53,530 nt of DNA from Thermoguttaceae bacterium (GTDB lineage: Bacteria; Planctomycetota; Planctomycetia; Pirellulales; Thermoguttaceae). Position numbers and translations under genes: made by a program. The stretch is taken from assembly GCA_017550965.1 (NCBI GenBank), contig JAFZNK010000034.1:1-53530 (forward strand), given 5' to 3'. The notes beneath the pieces were generated by a model. The model did not search any database. It saw only the letters and a list, made by a program, of their open reading frames with translations, and was not told the origin of the DNA. Shown here piece by piece: positions 43,991-52,238 of the stretch; position 1 is the first letter of the stretch; each line of letters starts with the position of its first letter.

Positions 43991-44018
43991 GACGAAAGCC
44001 CCAAACAGGGCCTTCGTC
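43991..44018 (-). promoter_or_regulatory. Hairpin just upstream of the acyltransferase start
   Basis: GACGAAAGCCC (43991-44001) and GGGCCTTCGTC (44008-44018) pair over 11 bp with one wobble. No T-tract follows. It could affect ribosome access. Confidence 0.35.
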
Positions 44019-44035
44019 CCTTGCTTGTTTCGTCG

Positions 44036-44299
44036 TCAAATCCGTTTGACGCCAAAATAAAAAGGTCGCTTGACCAAAACAAAGTAGTCAAAACCTGTAA
44101 AACGACGGTATTTTAGCAAAAAGAAGCGTTTTACGCAAGCGTTCTTCCAAATTCTATCATACGAAAAACACATACTAAGAGAAAAACAAAAAACGCCGAC
44201 AAGCGCCGTCGGAAAAGAAAAATCGCTCATCTGCGAGACGTATGCTAAGGTTCGAACAAGATAAAACAGCGAAACGCTAATCAGAAGCGCGAGCTTCAT
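44036..44299 (-). CDS. Possible small hydrophobic protein overlapping the RRM gene
   Basis: An 87-codon frame starts at the ATG at 44299, inside the last 23 bp of the RRM gene. It has two hydrophobic stretches (LALLISVSLFYLV and ALVGVFCFSLSMCF) and a basic, aromatic C-terminus. Overlap with an upstream gene is common for coupled small proteins, but I know no relative, and chance cannot be excluded. Confidence 0.3.
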   Translation of the reverse strand: MKLALLISVSLFYLVRTLAYVSQMSDFSFPTALVGVFCFSLSMCFSYDRIWKNACVKRFFLLKYRRFTGFDYFVLVKRPFYFGVKRI

Positions 44300-44522
44300 T
44301 AACGCGAAGAGCTCTTCGTCCCCAATTAAAACCGTCAAGATTTTCAACGGCGTCGCGCGCCTCTGACTCGATAGGCATAACGACAAATCCAAAACCTTTT
44401 GAACGTTTCGTCTTTCGATCAACGGCAACCTCTGCGGAATTCACGGTTCCATATTTTTCAAAAAGAGAACGCATCTCGACGGCGGTAGTTTCAAAAGAAA
44501 GATTGCCCACGTAAATTTTCAT
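44277..44522 (-). CDS. RNA-binding protein with one RRM domain
   Basis: An 81-residue single RNA-recognition motif with RNP2 IYVGNLS (3-9) and RNP1 KGFGFVVM (42-49), both with the aromatic residues that stack on RNA. The usual RRM length is about 80 residues, so the protein is almost all domain, with a short charged tail. Such proteins are common in cyanobacteria and Planctomycetota and some are cold-induced. Targets are unknown. Start ATG at 44522. Confidence 0.93.
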   Translation of the reverse strand: MKIYVGNLSFETTAVEMRSLFEKYGTVNSAEVAVDRKTKRSKGFGFVVMPIESEARDAVENLDGFNWGRRALRVNEARASD

Positions 44523-44661
44523 CGGAAACTCGCTGTACCGCCATATTCAACCAGTCGTCTGCGGAACGTTCCGTTCAAGAAATGGGACGACAAACGAAAA
44601 AGAACACTTCCAAACGAACAAGCGTTTCGACGGAGCCTTACATAAGATTCAGAAAAAGGAG

Positions 44662-45021
44662 TGGAGGCGGCGGGAATTGAACCCGCGTCCCGCGACGTCT
44701 CTACAAGGACATCTACGCGTGTAGTCGATTCTTTGAGTTTTAGTTCCCTTGACCCCTTATCGACGACGGTTTCGCAGAAACGATTCGAAAGCAAAATTTA
44801 ATCTCGCGCGTGTTCGACGCGGCGCAAGACGATCCGAATTTAACGACCGGATTTTTCGCCTCTTCGGCTAAAGCTCAAATCCAGGGACGCCTGTTCTTAG
44901 GCGGCCATAGCCATTTGGTTATTGGCAATTGAAATTTTCAATCGGCTTTTAACGAGGCCAACCGATCAACCTCGACGCGCAATCCAAGCTTCGCTCGCCC
45001 GGTCGAACCCAGTTCGCCCCC
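44662..45021 (-). ncRNA. ssrA: Transfer-messenger RNA (tmRNA)
   Basis: On the minus strand the 5' end GGGGGCGAACTGGGTTCGAC is the conserved tmRNA start and pairs with the 3' CGCCTCC. The 3' T arm GGGTTCAATTCCCG ends the molecule; discriminator A is at 44662 and no CCA is encoded. Length is about 360 nt. The tag frame begins at GCC (44926) and reads ANNQMAMAA followed by TAA (44897-44899). It rescues stalled ribosomes and marks the unfinished protein for degradation. The ends are set by pairing and may be off by 1-2 nt. Confidence 0.95.
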
Positions 45022-45040
45022 GGAACCACATAACGACCTG

Positions 45041-45068
45041 AGTTTACCCTTCTTTTTCATTTCGACAA
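45041..45068 (-). promoter_or_regulatory. Possible promoter of ssrA
   Basis: Minus strand -35 TTGTCG (45063-45068), 16-bp spacer, -10 TAAACT (45041-45046), about 20 nt upstream of the tmRNA 5' end. Confidence 0.4.
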
Positions 45069-45188
45069 GGGACCTCATATCGCTCCGGACGCTTTTTCTT
45101 CAAAAACGTCCGGAGCGCTTCAATCTGTTCCTATAATCGACGCCGTCTTATCGATTTCCTCAATCAAATAACACGACGTTACAACTGT

Positions 45189-47306
45189 TCAGCGTTTCAC
45201 TTCAGGAGAAACAAATATTAACGTCTTATGACCGGCGAGTTTAACGGAAAAAGAACAATCGTCGGTTTCAAAGGAGCTAATCGAACCTGAGTCAGGATCC
45301 AAAACAGTCCAAGGATCAGAAGCAAACGAGACGTCTGCGCCGATTCCTGTCATCCTCAAAACGCCGCTCCAATCGGAACGATCGGCGTTTGAAACTAAAA
45401 AGATCAAACGTCCCTCGCGTTCAAACGCACCCTCTATAAGACTGGGAGCGTCAGGTTCCGGCGTCAAACGAGGCCCAGAAAAATCGCCTAGTTCACGAGC
45501 TACGTCTTCCCAGGCGTCAATAGGCTTGTCTTCCTCAACCCAATACTCTCGAAAGTTCGGATCCGACCAATCATAGTCGATTTTTTCAGACCAACGAGGA
45601 AAAATAACCCCGCTAAACATGTCCTTGAGTCGCATCGCCTCTTCCGGATCAGAAGGATCGTTCGTCAGATTCTTCAAAGTGTCTCGATCGATCACACAAA
45701 AAGACGTCTGAACTCGCGACAACCCCGCGCCTAAAATATTAAACGAATGAACAATTTGCTGAGCGCGTTCCGACTGTTTCGAAAGATCGGTGAGCGAGCC
45801 GTTATACGGACGAAACTCCGACTGGAGTTCTTCAATAGGATAATAAATCAAGATAGGCCGAACTGGCTTGGCGTCGCGTAATATCGCGTTTAATCTTCCG
45901 ACAAAGCGACAATAATTGCGATGGGTTCCTTCGTTGCGATAATCGGCGCCCCCTATTCCGTAATAGAGCGCAAACTCAGTGATACCAAAAGCGGCCTGCC
46001 ACGCGGCGGCGGCGTTCATAACGTCAAGAGTAACGGGCATGCGATCGCCGACATTAAGTTGAGAGAAATCGCTAATTTCCGTCATGACGCGTCGTTGTCC
46101 AACAAATTCAGCCGCAGAACAAGGAAACGCCGCCGCTGCCCAACATCCGTAAAAATACGCAAGAGGATCAGAATTAAGCATATCCATTCCAGGAAGATCA
46201 AATTTTTTCAACGCTTCAATCTTGTTCCCGTCGAGAGGCACGTGCATCAAGATGTTTTCCTCGTACAGAGTATGTCCCGAAGCGACAGGTCCATTGGGAT
46301 CTTCATGACAAAAATCTTGAATTTGCGCGTAAAAACGCGTCCGATCTAACTCGCCTAACAAAGTCCAAAATTGTCTGCGAACTTTTTTATCGTTTTCTGA
46401 ATCGCCTTCAAATAACGATTTCAAATTAGGCCCAAGTTCTTCTCCGTATTTTTCCTGATAACGTTCCTCGACGTCGTCGCACCAAGAAACAACGGGAAGT
46501 TCTTTTTTATCAGGATCAATAGGGTCAAGAGTAGGAACGCGCGATCGAATATGTTCTTCGCGAATGACGCCAAGATTCGCGGCCATCATCGAAGGTTCGT
46601 CGGTAAAAAACGCTTCTACATAATCGTAAAGATCGCCCAAAATAGAACGATAATGTCGATGAGTAACGTCGATAAAACGGGCGGTAGCTTCAGGATTCAG
46701 GGGATTTGGATAACGACGCGATTTAAAAACGTTGTTACTGGAATGCGTGTATTCGTAACAGTCGCGCACATAACAAGGCGGATCATGTTCGGGGTCATAC
46801 GCTAATTCAAGCGACCAGAGATCTGGGCGACCGTCGATCACGACTCCTCCGGCGCTTAAACTTGGATATCCGTCCTCGTCGTAAATCCAAACGCGCATCC
46901 CCAATTCTTTCATATTTTTAACGCCTGTCAAAAAACGTTCCCAATTTTCGTCCGAACGAATATAATCGGCGCCCCCTACGTTGACCACTAAACCGCCAAG
47001 ACCGCATTGATCACGAAAATACTTGACGGTGTTAACGTCTGTTAAATCGCGTCCGTGAACGATCTGCAACGGTCGATAAACGCGCGGAGGAACGGCAAAA
47101 ACCTCCTGCCATTCCTTTGATAGAAATCGGTTCGATTTAGCTTGATACGCAATAGAATCCTCGGGAGTCGCGTCTTCTTCAGAACCTGCGAGAATGGTTT
47201 TAACTTCTTGCATAGCAGGCTCGTCTTGCGCAAAGGAACGACAGACTGACAAAGAACTAACGCTGAGAACGATTGAAAAAAACAAAACGCTTTTTAAAAC
47301 TTTCAT
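45189..47306 (-). CDS. Secreted GH106-like glycoside hydrolase (putative alpha-L-rhamnosidase relative)
   Basis: 705 residues. The signal peptide (LKSVLFFSIVLSVSSLSVCRSFAQ) ends near residue 28. The core includes GGLVVNVGGADYI, IYDEDGYPSLSAGG, AFFTDEPS and PVRPILIYYPIEELQ. The DEDGYP-type and TDEPS motifs are those I associate with GH106-type rhamnosidases and related barrel enzymes. The C-terminal beta-rich part (LIEGAFEREGRLIFLVSNAD) looks like an accessory sandwich domain. Family placement is from motif memory, not alignment. I use the ATG at 47306 (GAGAAA upstream), since the longer frame starts at an unlikely site 16 codons earlier. It follows the AMMECR1-Memo gene by 77 bp. Confidence 0.6.
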   Translation of the reverse strand: MKVLKSVLFFSIVLSVSSLSVCRSFAQDEPAMQEVKTILAGSEEDATPEDSIAYQAKSNRFLSKEWQEVFAVPPRVYRPLQIVHGRDLTDVNTVKYFRDQCGLGGLVVNVGGADYIRSDENWERFLTGVKNMKELGMRVWIYDEDGYPSLSAGGVVIDGRPDLWSLELAYDPEHDPPCYVRDCYEYTHSSNNVFKSRRYPNPLNPEATARFIDVTHRHYRSILGDLYDYVEAFFTDEPSMMAANLGVIREEHIRSRVPTLDPIDPDKKELPVVSWCDDVEERYQEKYGEELGPNLKSLFEGDSENDKKVRRQFWTLLGELDRTRFYAQIQDFCHEDPNGPVASGHTLYEENILMHVPLDGNKIEALKKFDLPGMDMLNSDPLAYFYGCWAAAAFPCSAAEFVGQRRVMTEISDFSQLNVGDRMPVTLDVMNAAAAWQAAFGITEFALYYGIGGADYRNEGTHRNYCRFVGRLNAILRDAKPVRPILIYYPIEELQSEFRPYNGSLTDLSKQSERAQQIVHSFNILGAGLSRVQTSFCVIDRDTLKNLTNDPSDPEEAMRLKDMFSGVIFPRWSEKIDYDWSDPNFREYWVEEDKPIDAWEDVARELGDFSGPRLTPEPDAPSLIEGAFEREGRLIFLVSNADRSDWSGVLRMTGIGADVSFASDPWTVLDPDSGSISSFETDDCSFSVKLAGHKTLIFVSPEVKR

Positions 47307-47383
47307 GGACGTTTCTCGCTTTTGAAAAGTTGAAAGAAAATAAAAGTTTGACAAATACCCGACGTTGTTTCAAGCCCTAAAAA

Positions 47384-49018
47384 CTACTTAAACAGATACC
47401 CCGCGTAACCGACTACGCGTTCCAAATCTCCGGAAGCGTCTCCGCTCGTGGCATAACCTACTTTAACGGCAGTATTATATTCCCCTCTAATCTTTAAGGC
47501 TGATAAGGCCAAAAACGCCGGCAAGACGCCGCACATCGATATTGCGTTACGCTTAACGACGTCGTACAACATTTCAGGCAAAGTTGATTCAAGCGCGTCG
47601 GTTGCCTTTTTATCGAGAACGCGCGTGGTCGTGTCGGTTGCGTAATGATTCATATCGCTGGATATCAATAAGAGGGGCTTTTTATGTCCGCGGCGCTCCC
47701 ATAAAGTCAGGCAATTTGCAAATTGCTCGGCTATCTGCGTTAATTCGTTTTTTGTGGAAACGCCAATGAGAAGACCGACTACCTTTGCCTTTGGAAAATA
47801 TCTCGCGATAAGCGGAATTTGCACTTCTATTGAATGTTCGGTCCGATGCGCCGCCGCGTCTTTTTGAAAACAAGGAACGCTCTTGACCAATTCTTCGCAA
47901 AAGTCAAGATCATTGGGCACGCGACCTGCGTTATAATCCCAATATCCATACGGCATTACAGAAAAGTTTGCGCCTTCCCTACGATGCTTTGGAGCCAATA
48001 CGACAATCGTTTCCGGTTCCTTAATCTGACTCAGCGTTTTCGCAGCCAAACGTCCCGAATAAATCCAACCCGCATGCGGAACAAGCGCGGCGGAAACGTC
48101 TAGTGTCTCGTTGGAAACGCCGGATTCAGAGCCATTAACCAAGTCGAATTGATCTAAAAGTGCGGCTTGTTCCGCAGCTGTTCCTGGATAAAACATTCCC
48201 GCAACCGCAGGAGTACGAACTGTTTGCGAATAATCCCGCGAACCGGAGGAACGGCCGATATCTTTTGGCGCTTGCCATTGAAACAAACTTGAAGAAAGTG
48301 AAAAAGTCGGACGCGCGACGTCTCGTTTGTCCTTTCCGGAACTCTCGATAACGTCCCTTTGGCGCTTCTCGATTAACGTTGCCAATTCTGGATTCCTACT
48401 CACGTTCCACACAAAAGACCTTTTAAACGACACGCCCTCGAACGCGAACAATCGTACGTCCTCGTCAGCCCAGGAACCGCGAGCTAAACCGGCCTTATCG
48501 CACACTCCTTCTAAAAAATGATCGACGTCCCAATTCATTTCCAAAGCGACGCTTGGCAAGAGTAGCCCGCGTCGTCCGCGCCCTTGTATTTGTATTCCGT
48601 CGCGACCAATTTTAATCGCGTCTCTTCGCGCAAAACCGCGCTCTTCAATTTCGCGCATAGAACCAAGCGTCCACACTTCTAAATCCAGATCGTAAAACTC
48701 AGAGCTTGATATAGGAGGGAACCGGGGATCGCTTGTCGCCGCAGACACAGCGGCAGATTCAAGAGCCGTCGACAGCTCTACCCCGTCGAGCATATACCCC
48801 ATACAGGAACGAAGTCTGCCGTTTTTTTTGAAACTTACAAAAGCTCCTAACACAGGAACAGTCGCAATATCCGATAACGAAGCGGAATCTGGCGCCGGCG
48901 TATGGGCAACCAAGCTTGAAACGTAGTCCCGCGTCCAATAAAACAGGCGTTCCATTACTTCAGGAGAAAAATCAGGTTTTGGGGCTTTCAACGCTCCGTC
49001 GGTATTCAATTGACTCAT
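47384..49018 (-). CDS. Fused AmmeMemoRadiSam system proteins A (AMMECR1) and B (Memo)
   Basis: 544 residues joining two families. Residues 15-205 are AMMECR1-like: LGAFVSFKKNGRLRSCMGYM and the LLLPSVALEMNWDVDHFL segment. After a linker rich in Ser and Arg, residues from about 265 are Memo-like: RTPAVAGMFYPG, ALVPHAGWIYSGRLAAKT, HRTEHSIEVQIPLI, SSDMNHY and SMCGVLPAF, with the His and Cys residues of the Memo pocket present. The two normally occur as separate genes beside a radical-SAM partner, which is not visible here. The biochemical role is unknown. I choose the ATG at 49018, with AAAGG upstream; the 91-codon hydrophobic extension to 49291 reads like AT-rich noise. Confidence 0.9.
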   Translation of the reverse strand: MSQLNTDGALKAPKPDFSPEVMERLFYWTRDYVSSLVAHTPAPDSASLSDIATVPVLGAFVSFKKNGRLRSCMGYMLDGVELSTALESAAVSAATSDPRFPPISSSEFYDLDLEVWTLGSMREIEERGFARRDAIKIGRDGIQIQGRGRRGLLLPSVALEMNWDVDHFLEGVCDKAGLARGSWADEDVRLFAFEGVSFKRSFVWNVSRNPELATLIEKRQRDVIESSGKDKRDVARPTFSLSSSLFQWQAPKDIGRSSGSRDYSQTVRTPAVAGMFYPGTAAEQAALLDQFDLVNGSESGVSNETLDVSAALVPHAGWIYSGRLAAKTLSQIKEPETIVVLAPKHRREGANFSVMPYGYWDYNAGRVPNDLDFCEELVKSVPCFQKDAAAHRTEHSIEVQIPLIARYFPKAKVVGLLIGVSTKNELTQIAEQFANCLTLWERRGHKKPLLLISSDMNHYATDTTTRVLDKKATDALESTLPEMLYDVVKRNAISMCGVLPAFLALSALKIRGEYNTAVKVGYATSGDASGDLERVVGYAGYLFK

Positions 49019-49481
49019 TTCCGCGCCTTTACCAAAATATATCGCAATTATTGAACGGTCCAATAACGAAGAACTTACGCCAAACGTTAGTTCTGTTAAG
49101 AAGCGCTCGACAAGAACCAATATAATCGAGATCTTAATAAAAGTCGAGAAAAATAAAACGCGTCCTAAAGAAAACAGAAAATAAACCATGATCAACACAA
49201 GGGTTGATAGAGAAAAGAATTTCAAAAAGGAGCAATAAAAAACCCGTCGCGAAATAACGAAAATCGTTACGAATCCCACAACAACTTGCATTCTAAGTTT
49301 GGGTGACGACCAAAACAGGATTCAAACGAAAAACGTTACCCGCGACGGGCTGGCGTTCGTCAAAGCAACATAATCTGCCGCCAAATTCTATAATATCGCT
49401 ACTTAAAAAAACTATCTGAAAAATGATCGAAATCTATTGCAAACGACGATTAAAACGAAACGTTCGTCGCTAACAGTCGTT

Positions 49482-49509
49482 ATTCTAGCAAAATAACGCG
49501 ATATGGCAA
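49482..49509 (-). promoter_or_regulatory. Possible promoter of the AMMECR1-Memo gene
   Basis: Minus strand -35 TTGCCA (49504-49509), 16-bp spacer, -10 TAGAAT (49482-49487). It would give a leader of about 460 nt. Confidence 0.4.
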
Positions 49510-49514
49510 GGCGT

Positions 49515-49662
49515 AAAAAAAAACTTTTTAAAGTCCTCTCTAATAAGGAACGACGCTCTTTTTTCAAAAATTAATTCTGCGAAAACGTCTCTCGTGCGAT
49601 TACGCAAAACGCTGCTAGATTTCGCCTTGTCGAAGTAAAAGCTTTCTTTTACGCCAAGCGTT
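49515..49662 (-). ncRNA. Candidate small RNA
   Basis: A near-consensus promoter (49669-49697) would start a transcript at about 49662. It begins with a GTAAAAG/CTTTTAC hairpin (49635-49652, 4-nt loop) and reaches nine U (49515-49523) after about 148 nt. The stem directly before the U-tract is only 4-5 AT-rich pairs, so termination is uncertain and read-through into the AMMECR1-Memo gene is the alternative. I recognise no known RNA family. Confidence 0.3.
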
Positions 49663-49668
49663 GAGCGC

Positions 49669-49697
49669 ATTATAGACGCCCTTCTTTAGATCGTCAA
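49669..49697 (-). promoter_or_regulatory. Strong-looking minus-strand promoter
   Basis: -35 TTGACG (49692-49697), 17-bp spacer, -10 TATAAT (49669-49674). Confidence 0.6.
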
Positions 49698-49877
49698 GTA
49701 ATTTTCGTTAAAATCGTTGAAAATTATCTGCAAACTCATAAAAGGCTGTTATTTTACAAAAGCTAGATTAACAAAGCAAAATACGCAAAATAAAACAAAC
49801 GTCTCCATACGACTTGAGAACAGACGCCAGTGATTGGCCAAAAAACGCTTTTCACAACAACTTGTGCGGCGCCCCCC

Positions 49878-49906
49878 TTGCCAAAGTCGGGAAATCGGGA
49901 ATAATT
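49878..49906 (+). promoter_or_regulatory. Promoter of the rplY operon
   Basis: -35 TTGCCA (49878-49883), 17-bp spacer, -10 ATAATT (49901-49906), about 100 nt before the rplY ATG. Confidence 0.45.
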
Positions 49907-50008
49907 AATAAAATTTTAGCCTGTTAAAAGAAGGTCGCTTGGAGTACGAGAGACGCCGTGTTTCTCTATGGCGAGCGACATAACTTTTATTCCGTCAAAG
50001 GAAAATAT

Positions 50009-50635
50009 ATGGTCGAACTTTTGACATTGTCGGTTGAACGTCGTGAGGCGGTTGGTAAACGTCGAAATCGTCGTCTCCGAGAAAGCGGCAAGACGCCCGC
50101 CGTGCTTTATGGACACAAACAAGAAGTCGTCAACCTTTCCGTCGCAACCGAACAGGTTGAAGCCGCTCTTCGTCACGGAAGTCGTTTCGTGCAACTCTCC
50201 GGCGCGGTTTCTGAGCGTGCGTTCATCAAGGAAGTGCAGTGGAACGTTTGGGGAGACGTCGTTCTTCATGTCGATTTCACGCGAGTCAGCGAGCACGAAC
50301 ACGTACAGCTCTCCGTGCCGGTCGTTCTCCGAGGCGAAGCACCCGGACTCAAGGACGGCGGCGTTATCAAGCAACACTTACACATGATCGAAATCGAAGC
50401 GGAACCGACGAGCGCTCCCGAACATATCGCCGTTGGAATCAACTCGCTTGGTTTCAATCAACAAATTCGCGTCGCAGACGTAGTCGCGCCCGAAGGCGTC
50501 AAGCTCTTGGCGGATCCGGACGCCCTCGTTGTTGAATGCTCCGAACAAGTCGTCGTCGAAGAGACCGAAACTGAAGCGGTTGAAGGCGCCGAACCGGAAG
50601 TCATTGGACGCAAAAAGGAAGAAGAAGAGGAATAA
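50009..50635 (+). CDS. rplY: 50S ribosomal protein L25 (TL5/CTC type)
   Basis: A 208-residue ribosomal protein that binds 5S rRNA. The N-terminal domain has SVERREAVGKRRNRRLRESG and the PAVLYGHK segment; the C-terminal beta domain follows (VLHVDFTRVSEHEHVQLSVP). This is the long CTC/TL5 form. The last 25 residues are Glu-rich (EGAEPEVIGRKKEEEEE). I choose the ATG at 50009 after AAAGGA, since the frame also opens at a GTG 17 codons upstream. It starts the cluster that continues with pth, rpsF, ssb and rplI. Confidence 0.94.
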   Translation: MVELLTLSVERREAVGKRRNRRLRESGKTPAVLYGHKQEVVNLSVATEQVEAALRHGSRFVQLSGAVSERAFIKEVQWNVWGDVVLHVDFTRVSEHEHVQLSVPVVLRGEAPGLKDGGVIKQHLHMIEIEAEPTSAPEHIAVGINSLGFNQQIRVADVVAPEGVKLLADPDALVVECSEQVVVEETETEAVEGAEPEVIGRKKEEEEE

Positions 50636-50671
50636 GTTCCTTTCTTGTCGCAACGTCCTTCTTTCGACCTG

Positions 50672-50693
50672 ACGAAAACCAGTCGTTTTTCGT
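50672..50693 (+). terminator. Hairpin between rplY and pth
   Basis: ACGAAAA and TTTTCGT form a 7-bp AT-rich stem with an 8-nt loop. The following bases (TGGCCTGAG) are not T-rich, so it probably does not stop transcription. Confidence 0.25.
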
Positions 50694-50822
50694 TGGCCTG
50701 AGTCCTAAAAATAATCGTTGCGGCATGTTCGACGTAATTTTCGGAACATTGTCATGCCAAAGATCTCTTGTTTCGTTCTGAACGTTTTCAAGAGCTTCTT
50801 TTGCAGAAAGCCGAAAAATATA

Positions 50823-51431
50823 ATGAAACCGAGTAAAGTCATCGTCGGTTTAGGCAATCCCGGATCAAAGTACAAGGACACGCGTCATAACGTCGGTTAT
50901 ATGGTTCTCGCGGAACTCGCGGCCAGGCATGCTTCCGGCAAGCCCGTCAACCAATTTCACGCCGAGTGTTTAGACGTTAAGATCGCCGGACAAAACGTAT
51001 TGCTGATGATCCCGACGACCTTCATGAATCTCAGCGGCGTTTCCGTTTCGGAAGTTGTGAGATTCTACAAGTTAAATCCGAAAACTGACATATTTGTCGT
51101 CTGCGACGATCTTGATCTTCCCGTTGCGAAGATTCGTATCCGGGAATCGGCGGGAAGCGGAGGACAAAAAGGGTTAAAAGACGTCATCGCCAGACTGGGA
51201 ACCCAGGATTTCGCCCGAGCGCGAATCGGTATTGGGCGTCCTTCCTCAACTGATCAGGTTGTGGACTTCGTTCTGACGCAATTTCGCAAAGACGAACGCG
51301 CTGACGTTGAGATAGCTGTCAAAAACGTAGCCGACGCGGCCCAAATTTGGGTTGAGCGCGGTTGCGCCGAGGCGATGAACAGATTTAACGTCGACGATAA
51401 AAAAAAGCGGGTTAAAGGCGAGGACCTTTAA
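50823..51431 (+). CDS. pth: Peptidyl-tRNA hydrolase
   Basis: A 202-residue enzyme that releases peptides from peptidyl-tRNA dropped by ribosomes. It has VGLGNPGSKYKDTRHNVGYM with catalytic His22 and Asn12, the substrate-binding PTTFMNLSG, and the DDLDLPV and GSGGQKGLKDV motifs. The open frame extends 35 codons upstream, but homology begins at the ATG at 50823; its ribosome site is weak. rplY-pth adjacency is common in bacteria. Confidence 0.95.
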   Translation: MKPSKVIVGLGNPGSKYKDTRHNVGYMVLAELAARHASGKPVNQFHAECLDVKIAGQNVLLMIPTTFMNLSGVSVSEVVRFYKLNPKTDIFVVCDDLDLPVAKIRIRESAGSGGQKGLKDVIARLGTQDFARARIGIGRPSSTDQVVDFVLTQFRKDERADVEIAVKNVADAAQIWVERGCAEAMNRFNVDDKKKRVKGEDL

Positions 51432-51477
51432 AAGGCTTTTTGTCGTTGCGACGCAATTACTCGATTTCAATATTGTG

Positions 51478-51505
51478 CCCCTTTGACGGCGTTTTTTCGT
51501 CGGGG
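51478..51505 (+). terminator. Terminator-like hairpin after pth
   Basis: CCCC-ttt-GACG (51478-51488) pairs with CGTC-GGGG (51498-51505) around a T-rich loop. The stem has a 3-nt bulge and only GTTG after it. Confidence 0.35.
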
Positions 51506-51525
51506 TTGTTGATAATAAAGACGCT

Positions 51526-51630
51526 CGAATCTTTTGACTCTGCGTCTGCAAGCAGGCGCAAAAGATTCGAAGAACAGCTCGTCTTTTTCGACGAGAGCGA
51601 TTTTTGACGAAACAAAAATCGTTTTATATT
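51526..51630 (+). promoter_or_regulatory. Three-hairpin leader of rpsF
   Basis: Hairpin 1: CGAATCTTTTG (51526-51536) with CAAAAGATTCG (51559-51569), plus an inner GCGTCTG/CAGGCGC. Hairpin 2: CTCGTC/GACGAG (51578-51595). Hairpin 3: CGATTTTT/AAAAATCG (51598-51621), followed by TTTTATATTTT, just before the AGGAG of rpsF. The last is terminator-like, so attenuation or S6 feedback control is possible. Confidence 0.5.
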
Positions 51631-51643
51631 TTAGGAGTATTAC

Positions 51644-52081
51644 ATGACTTCAGAACACGTTTACGAAGGCTTATTCATTCTGAATTCCGAGGCCTACGCG
51701 CGTAATCCGGAAGATATCTCCGGTCAAATCGCGAAAACTATCGAAGCGATGGGCGGAACGGTCCGCGTCAGTCGCCTTTGGGAAGAGCGCAAACTCGCTT
51801 ATCCTATCAAAAATCATCGTCGAGGAACCTACTGGCTCGCGTACTTCCGTCTTGACACGGACAAAGTCGCCGATCTGAATCGCCAGTTCCAACTCAATAA
51901 CAATATTATTCGTTTCCTTCTGACCACGATTGATCCGCGCCTTGAAGACGCTTTGGTCGACAATGCGCTTAACGGTCCTGCGAAGCCCGAAGAAACCAAC
52001 GACGTCGAAGCTTCCCAAACCGTTTACGACGAAGACGATGAGGAAGAAGACGAGGATGACGACGAAGACGCTGAAGAATGA
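51644..52081 (+). CDS. rpsF: 30S ribosomal protein S6
   Basis: A 145-residue small-subunit protein. The core (1-100) matches S6: YEGLFILNSEAYARNPE, WEERKLAYPIKNHRRGTYWLAYF and FQLNNNIIRFLLTTID. The last 30 residues are acidic, with runs of Glu and Asp (DEDDEEEDEDDDEDAEE), longer than the E. coli Glu tail. AGGAG precedes the ATG. S6 normally pairs with S18 (rpsR), which is usually next door but is missing between here and rplI. Confidence 0.95.
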   Translation: MTSEHVYEGLFILNSEAYARNPEDISGQIAKTIEAMGGTVRVSRLWEERKLAYPIKNHRRGTYWLAYFRLDTDKVADLNRQFQLNNNIIRFLLTTIDPRLEDALVDNALNGPAKPEETNDVEASQTVYDEDDEEEDEDDDEDAEE

Positions 52082-52238
52082 TCCTTCTTCTATCGTCGGT
52101 TTTTTACGTTTAATCGTTTAGACGTTTCGCCTTTTTGACGTATTTGAACGTTTATGAACGTTGACGGTTTCCGGCGTCCCGTTCCTGAGGAAATAAGGAA
52201 ACGGTTCGCAGTAACGTCGATTTCCAAAGGAAAGAGAT

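Larger units (their letters stand above)
49019..50008. other. AT-rich intergenic region with several promoters and a candidate small RNA
   Basis: 990 bp without a convincing protein gene; the minus frames at 49019-49291 and 49485-49670 lack good features. It holds minus-strand promoters at 49482-49509 and 49669-49697, a nine-A tract at 49515-49523, and a plus-strand promoter at 49878-49906 for rplY. Confidence 0.6.

Noticed and set aside
43991..44018. Strong hairpin read as a terminator between the RRM and acyltransferase genes
   Set aside because: No T-tract follows on either strand; I list it only as a leader structure.
49019..49291. 91-codon hydrophobic extension of the AMMECR1-Memo frame
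   Set aside because: It looks like AT-rich non-coding DNA; a good ATG with AAAGG lies at 49018 where homology begins.
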